Below, one piece after another: positions 44,531 to 52,919 of a DNA stretch of 64,000 nucleotides. Position numbers and translations under genes: made by a program. A model generated the notes under the pieces. That model saw only the letters and a list, made by a program, of their open reading frames with translations. It did not search any database and was not told the DNA's origin. Source of the stretch: JBFXAF01 sp050184585 (GTDB taxonomy: Bacteria > Pseudomonadota > Alphaproteobacteria > Rhizobiales > Rhizobiaceae). The stretch covers positions 1 to 64,000 of the forward strand of contig JBFXAF010000009.1 in the NCBI GenBank assembly GCA_050184585.1, given 5' to 3'. Position 1 is the first letter of the stretch, and each line of letters starts with the position of its first letter.

Positions 44531-45817
44531 TCAGATCCTGTCCCTCAGCGCGTACCAGTTGAGCGCGAGGAAGAGCAGCACCGAGCGGAAGCGGTCTCCG
44601 CCTGGGAAAGCCGGGATCTTCAGCTCCTCGAAGAGTTTCAGGCGGTCGCGGTTGCCCGCCACCGTTTCGGCGTAGAGCTTGCCGACGAAATTCGACAGCA
44701 TCACCCCATGCCCGGAATAGCCGCCGGCCGAGATCACGTTCGGCATCACCTCGCGCACGAACGGCTTTCGCGGCACGGTGATGCCCACGTAGCCGCCCCA
44801 GCCATGCGTGATCTCGACATCCTTAAGTGCTGGATATATCTCGGCAATCTGCCGGCGGATCGCGGCCGGGATGTCCTTCGGATCGGTGACGGCGTAGATC
44901 TCGCGCCCGCCGAAGAGTAGCCGCCCGTCCTTCGATTTCCGAAAATAGCGCACCACGAAACGCGAATCGTCGACCGATTCCCCGCCCGGCAGCACCGGAC
45001 TGTCCGAACCCAGCGGCACGGTCGCGCCGATGAACGAGCCGATCGGCATGATGTGCGACGTGCTCTGTTCTTCCAGCCCGGCATTGTAGGCGTTGGTGGC
45101 GATCAACCCCTTGTCGGCGTTGACTAATCCGGTCGGCGTCGTGACCACGACCTTGCCACCTTTGCTCTCGATCTTCAGCGCCCTGGTGTTCTCATGCAGC
45201 TTCGCGCCGGCCTCGGCAGCCACGCGCGCCGTGCCGATGACCAGCTTGAGCGGGTGGATATGGCCGGTGCCGGTGTCGCGCGTGCCGCCGAAATAGCGAG
45301 TGGAACCAAGGCGTTCCGCCGTTTCGGCCGCATCCATGAACGTGACGTGGTCATAGCCGGCGCGCTCCCGCATGTAGTCGGCGTACTTCCGGTAGTCGTC
45401 GACATAGCGCTTCTTGTGCGCGACCGAGAGCTGGCCCGGCGCGTAGTCGATCTCGATGCCGTTTGTCTCAGCGAAATCAAGAAGATGCGCCTTTGCCTCC
45501 TCGGCGAGGTCGAACAGGGCCTTGGCGCGTGTCCAGCCCCAGGCGGCCTCCATCTCGTCGAGCGACCCGCGCTGTCCGGTGCCGAGTTGCCCGCCATTGC
45601 GGCCCGACGCCCCATCGCCGAACCGGTTGGCGTCGATCAGCACGACGCTGGCTCCCGACTTGGCGAGATGCGTCGCCGCGGAAAGCCCGGTGAATCCGCC
45701 GCCGACGATGGCGACGTCGGCCGATACCGACCCGTCAAGCGGCTGATATTGCGGACGTTCTCCCGCGGTGTCTTCGTACCAGGAGACGCCGGGGGAGATG
45801 GGGGACTGGTAGGTCAT
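44531..45817 (-). CDS. puuB: FAD-dependent oxidoreductase, gamma-glutamylputrescine oxidase-like
   Basis: A 428-residue DAO-family flavoprotein. The FAD dinucleotide motif is VAIVGGGFTGLSAATHLAKS (about 35-54), and GASGRNGGQLGTGQ marks the PuuB/YcjA-like group. GGYSGHGVMLSNFVGKL near the C-terminus is the usual flavin-proximal end. It is predicted to oxidise a gamma-glutamylated polyamine made by the upstream glutamine-synthetase-like enzyme. The start at 45817 (MTYQSPISPGVSWYED) fits the family; sequence further upstream is the repeat array, not coding. The symbol is by similarity only. Confidence 0.8.
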   Translation of the reverse strand: MTYQSPISPGVSWYEDTAGERPQYQPLDGSVSADVAIVGGGFTGLSAATHLAKSGASVVLIDANRFGDGASGRNGGQLGTGQRGSLDEMEAAWGWTRAKALFDLAEEAKAHLLDFAETNGIEIDYAPGQLSVAHKKRYVDDYRKYADYMRERAGYDHVTFMDAAETAERLGSTRYFGGTRDTGTGHIHPLKLVIGTARVAAEAGAKLHENTRALKIESKGGKVVVTTPTGLVNADKGLIATNAYNAGLEEQSTSHIMPIGSFIGATVPLGSDSPVLPGGESVDDSRFVVRYFRKSKDGRLLFGGREIYAVTDPKDIPAAIRRQIAEIYPALKDVEITHGWGGYVGITVPRKPFVREVMPNVISAGGYSGHGVMLSNFVGKLYAETVAGNRDRLKLFEELKIPAFPGGDRFRSVLLFLALNWYALRDRI

Positions 45818-45819
45818 CA

Positions 45820-45851
45820 GGGCAATAGGTGAGTAGGGCAGTAGGGCAGTA
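45820..45851. repeat. Left 8-bp repeat array (GGGCAGTA orientation)
   Basis: Four tandem 8-mers on the plus strand: GGGCAATA, GGTGAGTA, GGGCAGTA, GGGCAGTA. The first two are degenerate, the last two exact. The array ends 3 bp from the stop codon of the four-helix-bundle gene and is the reverse complement of the larger array on the other side of that gene. Confidence 0.85.
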
Positions 45852-45854
45852 TGT

Positions 45855-46229
45855 TCATGGCTGTCCTTCAGACAACTTGCGGATAAGAAGCCGGAGGAGT
45901 TTGCCGACGCTTTCAGCGCGACTGAGCAATTCTCCGGTTGATTGATCACTGGCCAGGCCGATCCGGTTCGCGATCAAGAGGTGGGTCTCGAGTTCTTTGA
46001 GCGAACCCTGGGCTATGCGTAGAAACTGTTGATACGAACCACGGTTCTCCCGAGCAAATCCCTCGGCGATGTTTGCGGGGATCGAGGTTGCGGCCCGCCG
46101 CGCTTGCGAGGTCAGCCCATACAGTTCCTCACGGGGCCAACGTTTGGTTTCGGCATAGGTCGCGACGACCAGATCCATGGCCTGTTGCCAGACGATCAGA
46201 TCCTTGTAGGACTCAATTGGTGCAGTCAT
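45855..46229 (-). CDS. Four-helix-bundle protein (S23/23S rRNA intervening-sequence family, Avd-like)
   Basis: A 124-residue protein of the TIGR02436 family. It has YKDLIVWQQAMDLVVATYAE, LTSQARRAATSIPANIAEGF, SYQQFLRIAQGSLKELETHL and a final helix. The family includes proteins encoded in 23S rRNA intervening sequences and the Avd accessory protein of diversity-generating retroelements; it is basic and expected to bind nucleic acid. No reverse transcriptase or rRNA is nearby. The gene is bracketed by inverted 8-bp arrays 3 bp from its stop and 5 bp from its start, and lies between the two puu-like genes in the same orientation. The Shine-Dalgarno (AGGAAG) abuts the right array. Confidence 0.88.
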   Translation of the reverse strand: MTAPIESYKDLIVWQQAMDLVVATYAETKRWPREELYGLTSQARRAATSIPANIAEGFARENRGSYQQFLRIAQGSLKELETHLLIANRIGLASDQSTGELLSRAESVGKLLRLLIRKLSEGQP

Positions 46230-46234
46230 CTTCC

Positions 46235-46298
46235 TACTGCCCTACTGCCCTACTGCCCTACTGCCCTACTGCCCTACTGCCCTACTGCCCTACTGCCC
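46235..46298. repeat. Right 8-bp repeat array (TACTGCCC x 8)
   Basis: Eight perfect tandem copies of TACTGCCC on the plus strand, followed by a partial TA. The array begins 5 bp upstream of the four-helix-bundle start codon and ends 8 bp from the stop of the glutamine-synthetase-like gene. It is inverted relative to the array at 45820-45851. Perfect tandem copies of this length are prone to slip, so copy number may vary between strains. Confidence 0.95.
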
Positions 46299-46306
46299 TA
46301 CAAATC

Positions 46307-47743
46307 TCACACGTTCAGCAGCAGGAACTCCCGCTCCCACGGGCTGATGACCTCCATGAAGGTCTCGAATTCGGCTCGCTTGATCGCCGCGTAGGTGGCG
46401 CAGAAGCCTTCGCCCAGCATGGCGCGAAGGTCCGCGTCGCCCTCGAAGAGGTCGACCGCTTCGAGCAGTCCGCGCGGCAGGTCGATCTCGTCCTCGTTGG
46501 CGGTAGTCAGGATCGGCGCCTCCGGCTCGATCTTGCGGCGCATGCCGATCAGCCCGCAGGCGAGCGAGGCGGCGAGCGCGAGATAGGGATTGGCGTCCGA
46601 CGAGGGAATGCGGTTCTCGACCCGCCTTGCCGCCGGGTCGGAGCGCGGCACGCGGAAGGCCGTCGTGCGGTTGTCGTAGCCCCACTTGTTGTTGACCGGC
46701 GCGGACGCCGCCTGGGTCAGCCGGCGGTACGAATTCACATAGGGCGCGAACATGACCAGCGCATTTGGCACATGCGTCTGCATGCCGCCGATGAAATGCC
46801 GGAAGGTCGCCGATTCCGAGCCGTCCGCCTCGGCGAAGACGTTCTGGCCGGTGCGTCTGTGCACCACCGACTGGTGGATGTGCATGGCCGAACCCGGCTG
46901 ACCCTGGATCGGCTTGGCCATGAAGGTGGCGTAGGTGTCGTGCTTCAGCGCCGCCTCGCGGATCGTACGCTTGAACATGAAGACCTGGTCGGCGAGTTCG
47001 ACGGGATCGCCATGGCGAAGGTTGATCTCGAGCTGGCCGGCGCCCTCCTCGTGGATCAACGTGTCGATCTCCAGCCCCTGGCTTTCGGAGAAATGGTAGA
47101 TGTCGTCGATCAGCTCGTCGAACTCGTTGACGCCGGCGATCGAATAGCCCGCGCCGCCGCCGATGGCGCGGCCCGACCGGCCGACCGGCGGGGTGAGCGG
47201 ATAGTCGGGGTCGGGGTTCTTGCGCACGAGATAGAACTCGATCTCGGGCGCGACGACGGGTTTCAGTCCGTCCGCCTCATATGCCGCGAGAACCTTCTTG
47301 AGCACGTTGCGTGGCGTGAACTCGACGAAACGGCCTTCCTGATGGACGAGGTCGCAGATCACCTGCGCCGTCGGGTCGCTTTCCCATGGGACGACCGTCA
47401 GCGTCGACAGGTCCGGCACCAGCTTCAGGTCGCCGTCGTCCTCGGGGTAGGAGAAGCCGTTGCCGTCCTCCGGATAGCCGCCGGAGATGGTCGCCATGAA
47501 GACGGCCGACGGCAGCGCCAGCGAGGTGTTCGAGGTGAACTTCTTGGAAGGCATCATCTTGCCGCGGGCGACGCCCGCCTGGTCTGGCGTGATGCACTCG
47601 ATATCCTCGATGCCGCGCCATTCGAGCCACGCGCCGGCTTCCTTGAAATTTCGGACGCCGCGATGGTTCTTCAGAAACGCGGGCTTGCGCGAGCGCGACC
47701 CGCGGCCGGTGGGGCGCGCTTCCTTCTTCACGAGAGCCATCAA
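46307..47743 (-). CDS. puuA: Glutamine synthetase family protein, gamma-glutamylpolyamine synthetase-like
   Basis: A 478-residue type-III-like glutamine synthetase homologue. The beta-grasp N-terminus has ARGKMMPSKKF. Metal and ATP motifs are PEIEFYL, GAGQLEINLRHGDPV, GSAMHIHQSV and NRTTAFRVP, and the family end NPYLALAASLACGLIGM is present. The PuuA-like group joins glutamate to putrescine or another amine. Together with the downstream flavin oxidase it forms a likely gamma-glutamylation path, now split by the inserted four-helix gene. Start ATG 47743 or the adjacent ATG 47740. Confidence 0.82.
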   Translation of the reverse strand: MMALVKKEARPTGRGSRSRKPAFLKNHRGVRNFKEAGAWLEWRGIEDIECITPDQAGVARGKMMPSKKFTSNTSLALPSAVFMATISGGYPEDGNGFSYPEDDGDLKLVPDLSTLTVVPWESDPTAQVICDLVHQEGRFVEFTPRNVLKKVLAAYEADGLKPVVAPEIEFYLVRKNPDPDYPLTPPVGRSGRAIGGGAGYSIAGVNEFDELIDDIYHFSESQGLEIDTLIHEEGAGQLEINLRHGDPVELADQVFMFKRTIREAALKHDTYATFMAKPIQGQPGSAMHIHQSVVHRRTGQNVFAEADGSESATFRHFIGGMQTHVPNALVMFAPYVNSYRRLTQAASAPVNNKWGYDNRTTAFRVPRSDPAARRVENRIPSSDANPYLALAASLACGLIGMRRKIEPEAPILTTANEDEIDLPRGLLEAVDLFEGDADLRAMLGEGFCATYAAIKRAEFETFMEVISPWEREFLLLNV

Positions 47744-48060
47744 TCACCAGGATTTGTTGCCGATGGCGAGACTATAGCCGGGCCGCGCGAACGAAGGGAA
47801 GGGGAGGGGAGTGGTGGTATGCCGGCGTGAATTTCAGCTCGCGACGCCATTTCGGTCGTTCGTGTCGACGGTGATCACTCCTGGAATCGGATCTTGCATG
47901 CGGCTGTCGTCATCGTTGACACTACCGCATAAGTCATGTGCAGAACTGCCGCTTTAATCGGGATTTTCCCGAAACTGGCAACGAACCGTAGACCACCCCT
48001 CCTAAATCTTCGTTCAACTTGTCAGGTTTATTCTGGCGGCGGTTGTTCTTTGGAAATGCT
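47744..48060. other. Intergenic region between the puuA-like and lipoprotein genes
   Basis: 317 bp with no convincing gene. It must hold divergent promoters for the minus-strand puuA-like gene and the plus-strand lipoprotein gene. Part of it (47890-47960) is less GC-rich and contains CATCGTTGACACTACCGCAT. TTGACA there could be a rightward -35, but no good -10 follows. Confidence 0.3.
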
Positions 48061-48723
48061 ATGCTGTCTGCCCGTTTCCGCTTTCTGCCGATCCTCGCCG
48101 TGGCGCTGCTCGCTCTGACGCTGGCTGGATGCCGGGATATCTATGAATGGCATCAGAAACTCACCGTGACGGTAGAGACGCCCTTGGGCCAACGGTCAGG
48201 CTCCGGCATCGCCAAGATCGTCGCGCTGTTTGGCCGGCTTCCGGCCAGCAGCAGCGAAGTCGAGTACAGAATTACCGGCGAGGCGACGGTGGTGGAAATG
48301 TCGCCGGGGCAGTATCTTTTTGCGCTGTTGGATGAAGGCTCCAAAGAACTTGCCGCCGCTACTTGGAGAGGAGAGCTTCCCACGGGGCGTCACCACTGGC
48401 TGCCACGCATCCCCGATCTGAAAGGTCCGAAGGATGTTCCGCAAGCCCGCTATCCCATGCTGGTGACGTTCACCGATCTCGGTAATCCCAAGACCGTGCG
48501 CCGTCTCAACCCCGCCGATCTCGCGGCGACCTTTGGCCCCGGTTATGCCCTCAAGGGAATCACGCTGGAGATCACCGACGAGCCGGTGACAGTCGGAGCG
48601 GTGGAAAGCGTGCTGGGATGGCTGCACGATCCAACCTATCGAACGCCCCCTGTCTGGCCGTCCCTGACGCAACTGCAGCAAGATACGTTGTCGGGCATGG
48701 TGGTTCAAGGCCGCAGGCTATGA
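48061..48723 (+). CDS. Predicted lipoprotein of unknown function
   Basis: A 220-residue protein with a lipoprotein signal peptide. The lipobox is LTLAGC, with the cysteine at residue 23, so the mature protein should be anchored to a membrane. The rest is soluble, with one beta-rich part (LTVTVETPLGQRSGSGIAKI) and a C-terminal part near WLHDPTYRTPPVWPSL. I do not recognise a family. The ATG at 48061 sits exactly at the signal peptide; upstream extension gives no better start. Confidence 0.7.
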   Translation: MLSARFRFLPILAVALLALTLAGCRDIYEWHQKLTVTVETPLGQRSGSGIAKIVALFGRLPASSSEVEYRITGEATVVEMSPGQYLFALLDEGSKELAAATWRGELPTGRHHWLPRIPDLKGPKDVPQARYPMLVTFTDLGNPKTVRRLNPADLAATFGPGYALKGITLEITDEPVTVGAVESVLGWLHDPTYRTPPVWPSLTQLQQDTLSGMVVQGRRL

Positions 48724-49048
48724 CCCGGATTATAGCGGACGCGCTCTAGGGGCGGGTTCTTTCATCGCGTAGATTGTCGCGCAATTCCAAAGTTTCGCGA
48801 CAAAATCGACGGCTCAAATTTCTCATGAAGAATCCGTCGCAAAAGTCAGGTGTAAGAGTCGAAATTGCGCGACAGATTTTTACGACAGTGGAAGGCTGCT
48901 TCCGCCCTCTGCTGGCCCAAATCCTGCCTATCCGCTCTCCACCCCCAAGCGGACGCTCAAGCGGACACGTGGGAAAACAGCAGACCCCCGTGCGTGGCCG
49001 CACGGGGGCCTCCTTCTCCCGAAAGTCAACGCCGTTCGAGCGGCAGGG
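48724..49048. other. Intergenic region with long-range inverted repeat and terminator
   Basis: 325 bp without a gene. It holds a 12-bp inverted repeat, TGTCGCGCAATT (48775-48786) and AATTGCGCGACA (48863-48874), with 76 bp between the arms, and further copies of the CGCGACA word (48796-48802). A strong hairpin at 48985-49008 ends the minus-strand unit from aceA. The region is AT-richer than average around 48800-48890. Confidence 0.45.
48985..49008 (-). terminator. Rho-independent terminator of the aceA unit
   Basis: A perfect 10-bp stem, CCCCCGTGCG (48985-48994) with CGCACGGGGG (48999-49008) and loop TGGC. On the minus strand it is followed by TCTGCTGTTTTCCC. It lies 40 bp after the stop of the small gene downstream of aceA. 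Confidence 0.75.
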
Positions 49049-49288
49049 TCAGCCGTGCGCCTGGGTGACGATGACCGGCGTGAGCAGGTCGCCCCAGTTG
49101 CCGTCGCCGCCGTGGTGACGGGCCGAGCGGATCAGCTCCACCGACACGCCGGCCTCGACCGCCTTCATGACGGCCTGGTTGAGGCGATGCAGGTCGTTGG
49201 CGACGATGCGGATCGCCGCCTGCTGGTCGTTGGTCATCGTCGAGGCCTGCTCCTCGGCGCGTTCCTTGACGTGGGTCCTGGGTGTCAC
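49049..49288 (-). CDS. Small conserved-looking protein downstream of aceA
   Basis: A 79-residue soluble, mostly helical protein (EEQASTMTNDQQAAIRIVAN and on) ending near LLTPVIVTQAHG. No membrane segment, no known motif. It is on the aceA strand 124 bp after it, and a hairpin sits between them, so it may be expressed at a different level. A strong terminator follows, which supports this being a real transcribed gene. I do not know its function. Confidence 0.6.
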   Translation of the reverse strand: MTPRTHVKERAEEQASTMTNDQQAAIRIVANDLHRLNQAVMKAVEAGVSVELIRSARHHGGDGNWGDLLTPVIVTQAHG

Positions 49289-49366
49289 GGCTCTTCTCCT
49301 TGGCTCGCCCGTCGGGCGTTTCCTCTGTGACCTGCCCCTCGCTAGGGCTCAGGGCGTTCGTTCGCT

Positions 49367-49392
49367 TGGAAAGCCCATTCAGGGGCTTTCCA
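49367..49392. other. Hairpin between aceA and the small downstream gene
   Basis: A perfect 10-bp stem, TGGAAAGCCC (49367-49376) with GGGCTTTCCA (49383-49392) and loop ATTCAG. There is no T-run on the minus strand, so it is more likely an RNA-processing or 3'-stabilising hairpin, or a partial attenuator, than a full terminator. Confidence 0.5.
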
Positions 49393-49412
49393 TCTGCTTC
49401 GCAGACCGCTCC

Positions 49413-50702
<1,290 letters not shown>

Positions 50703-50854
50703 CTCTAGCACTCCTGGCAAATCGGTCGATTGTAGCGATGTGGTCGCGCCTGGGAGCAACGCGCCAAAGCTCTGTCAATCTCATTACATTGCATCGCAGC
50801 AGAAACGAGCGCTTTCAGCATTCTCTGCAGAAAATAAGGGAAAATTGGTGTTGA

Positions 50855-50941
50855 GTTTGACAGGGTGTGGTTGTAACTTTGTCAAACCTGTCAAGCCGGT
50901 TCCGGCGCGAAAGGCCGGCGGGTCTGTCAAAAAGCTGTCAA
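50855..50941. promoter_or_regulatory. TGTCAA repeat cluster between aceA and its regulator
   Basis: An inverted pair, GTTTGACA (50855-50862) and TGTCAAAC (50880-50887), is followed by further direct copies of TGTCAA at 50889, 50925 and 50936. The last copy touches the regulator start codon region. The arrangement suggests cooperative binding of the regulator and autoregulation as well as aceA control. Confidence 0.5.
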
Positions 50942-50946
50942 GGACA

Positions 50947-52392
50947 ATGGCTGACCAGAAAATCTTCGCCGGGCCGCGCATACGCCGCATCCGCAACGCC
51001 AAGGGTCTGACGCAGACGGCGATGGCCGAGGGGCTGGGCATCTCGCCGTCCTACCTGAACCTGATCGAACGCAACCAGCGGCCGCTGACGGTCCAGCTCA
51101 TTCTGAAGCTCGCGACGGCCTACAAGGTCGAAGCGGAGGAGCTGCAGGGTGAAGGGCGGGGTTCCGTCGCCGCGCTCAAGGAGGTCTTCGCCGATCCGCT
51201 GCTGACGGGCGAACTGCCCGGCGACCAGGAACTCGTCGAGATCGCCGAGGCCGCGCCGAACGCGGCGGCGGGGATGATCAAACTCTATCGGGCGTATCGG
51301 GAGCAGGCCGAGAGACTGACGGACCTGAACGAGCTGCTCGCGCGGGACGGGCGCTCGACGGCCGCGACCGGCGCGCGCCTGCCGATCGACGAGGTGCGCG
51401 AAGCCTTCGAGCGACGGCCGAACCATTTCGTCGCGATCGAGGAAGAGGCCGAGGCATTCTGGACCCTGCTCGATCCCGGCGAGGATCTGTTCGGCGCGCT
51501 GAAGGTATGGCTCAAGCGCGAATACGGCATCGTGGTGCGGTCGCTGCCCGTGGCGACGATGCCCAACTGGCGTCGCCGCTACGACCGGCATTCGCAGCGC
51601 CTGTTCCTGTCCGAGCGCCTGTCGCCGTTCGACCAGTTGCGCGAGGCGGCGATGGAGGCGTGCCTGATCCGGATGACGGCGACCGTGGCGGCCGAGATCC
51701 AGGCGCTGAAGCTGTCGTCGGACGAGGCGCGGCGGCTGGCCCGGTTCGAACTCGGCCGCTACGCCGCGCACGCGCTGATGATGCCATATGGCGTCTTTCA
51801 AGCGGCCGCGGTTCGGGCGCGATATGATGTCGACGTGCTGCGCTCGCGCTTCGGCGTGTCCTTCGAGCACGCGGCGAACCGGCTGACCACGCTCTGCCGG
51901 ACGGGCGCATCCGGGGTGCCCTTCTTCATGCTGGAGGTGGACAATGCCGGCCATCGTTTCCGGCGAGCGGGCGCGCAGGGCTATCCGCACGGCCGTTTCG
52001 GCGGCGGTTGTCCCAAGCTCGCCGTGCACGCGGCCTTCGCCCAGCCGGGGCAGATCCTGGTCGAGGCGGTGGAGATGCCAGACGGCGCCGAGTTCCTGAC
52101 CATTGCGCGCACCCTGGAGGGGCCACAGGGGGCGTTCAGCGAGCGGCCGCGGCGCACCGCGCTGCTGATCGGATGCGACATCGCCTTCAGGGACGAGGTC
52201 GTCTACGGCGCGGCGCTGCCGGGCGCGCCGCAGGCCGCCGGCTCGAAGCAGGGTATCGCGGCGGTCCAGGTCGGTTCCGCCTGCCGGCTGTGCGAACGGC
52301 AGGGCTGCCTCGCCCGCGCCGAACCGCCGGTGACGCGCCCGCTGGGACTGGACGAGATGGTAACGGGGCTGAGCGCCTTCGATTTCAGGTGA
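50947..52392 (+). CDS. ScfR/RamB-type XRE regulator of acetate and short-chain acyl metabolism
   Basis: A 481-residue protein. The N-terminal XRE helix-turn-helix (about 8-65) is RIRRIRNAKGLTQTAMAEGL followed by GISPSYLNLIERNQRPL. A central ImmA/IrrE-like domain (about 180-320) lacks the HExxH zinc site (the place reads RFELGRYAAHALMMP). A C-terminal DUF2083 region has a cysteine cluster (CRLCERQGCLARAEPP). This is the layout of the short-chain fatty acyl regulators that sense acyl-CoA or acetate status and control isocitrate lyase. It is divergent from aceA. Confidence 0.87.
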   Translation: MADQKIFAGPRIRRIRNAKGLTQTAMAEGLGISPSYLNLIERNQRPLTVQLILKLATAYKVEAEELQGEGRGSVAALKEVFADPLLTGELPGDQELVEIAEAAPNAAAGMIKLYRAYREQAERLTDLNELLARDGRSTAATGARLPIDEVREAFERRPNHFVAIEEEAEAFWTLLDPGEDLFGALKVWLKREYGIVVRSLPVATMPNWRRRYDRHSQRLFLSERLSPFDQLREAAMEACLIRMTATVAAEIQALKLSSDEARRLARFELGRYAAHALMMPYGVFQAAAVRARYDVDVLRSRFGVSFEHAANRLTTLCRTGASGVPFFMLEVDNAGHRFRRAGAQGYPHGRFGGGCPKLAVHAAFAQPGQILVEAVEMPDGAEFLTIARTLEGPQGAFSERPRRTALLIGCDIAFRDEVVYGAALPGAPQAAGSKQGIAAVQVGSACRLCERQGCLARAEPPVTRPLGLDEMVTGLSAFDFR

Positions 52393-52401
52393 CGCCGGTG
52401 C

Positions 52402-52701
52402 CTATTCCTCTTGGCCCATCAGCGCTGCAACGTCTCTTCGGCCATCTACGACTGCGGCGATAAGTACCTCCTTGCCAGGCGGGTCGAAGCTGTAGAAAAC
52501 GAGGTGGTTTCGTACGGACAGAACTCGATACCGCGAATTGTACCGCCTTGCCGTTTCCGGAAAATCCGCGAGACGCATGGTAGCTAGTACGATATCTTCC
52601 AGATATCGGACGGCAGCGAGTGGATTCTCCGCTGATATGTACCGATATGTGTCTTGCAAGTCTTCTTCGGCTGCATCAAGCCAGACGACCTCAACGGTCA
52701 T
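52402..52701 (-). CDS. parE: RelE/ParE-family toxin
   Basis: A 99-residue ParE/RelE superfamily protein. It has VEVVWLDAAEEDLQDTYRYI at the N-terminus and the family core RYRVLSVRNHLVFYSFDPPG, then VLIAAVVDGRRDV. It starts 11 bp before the upstream antitoxin gene ends, the usual toxin-antitoxin coupling. ParE-type members poison gyrase and RelE-type members cleave mRNA; sequence alone does not decide which here. Confidence 0.85.
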   Translation of the reverse strand: MTVEVVWLDAAEEDLQDTYRYISAENPLAAVRYLEDIVLATMRLADFPETARRYNSRYRVLSVRNHLVFYSFDPPGKEVLIAAVVDGRRDVAALMGQEE

Positions 52702-52888
52702 AAATAGCTCTCAAACGGGCGACAACCTCGGCATGTGGTGTTTTACCACCCCGCGCCTCAGCCGCTGCCAGTTTTGCGTCGATGCGTTTCCGCGCGGCCA
52801 TCACGAGTAAAGCCTGTGCGAGTTCCTCCTGCTCGTCCTCGGGCAGGGACTCGACTTCCTTGATGGCATCCTTCAGCGTCTGGTTCAT
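52691..52888 (-). CDS. Antitoxin of the ParE-type pair
   Basis: A 65-residue acidic, helical protein (MNQTLKDAIKEVESLPEDEQ and on). It matches the short antitoxins annotated next to ParE toxins in proteobacteria, with a LPEDEQEELAQALL helix. No clear ribbon-helix-helix is visible, so DNA binding is uncertain. It overlaps the toxin gene by 11 bp and precedes it. A low-GC leader (CTTAATTTAGCAC) lies upstream. Confidence 0.75.
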   Translation of the reverse strand: MNQTLKDAIKEVESLPEDEQEELAQALLVMAARKRIDAKLAAAEARGGKTPHAEVVARLRAIYDR

Positions 52889-52919
52889 CGACTTAATTTA
52901 GCACATCTGTAGTCGCTCT

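Noticed and set aside
45855..46229. Diversity-generating retroelement based on the Avd-like protein
   Set aside because: No reverse transcriptase, template repeat or variable repeat is visible anywhere near; only the fold is shared.
46235..46298. Tandem array as a CRISPR
   Set aside because: The units are 8 bp and directly adjacent with no spacers, and no cas gene is near.
46073..47830. 585-residue plus-strand frame running through the repeat array and opposite the glutamine-synthetase-like gene, with a repeated LPYCPTA peptide
   Set aside because: The peptide repeat is just the translated 8-bp array, and the rest is antisense to a well-identified enzyme.
51700..51790. Active zinc peptidase in the ScfR-type regulator
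   Set aside because: The HExxH motif is missing at the expected place (FELGRYAAH), so the domain is probably only a sensor.
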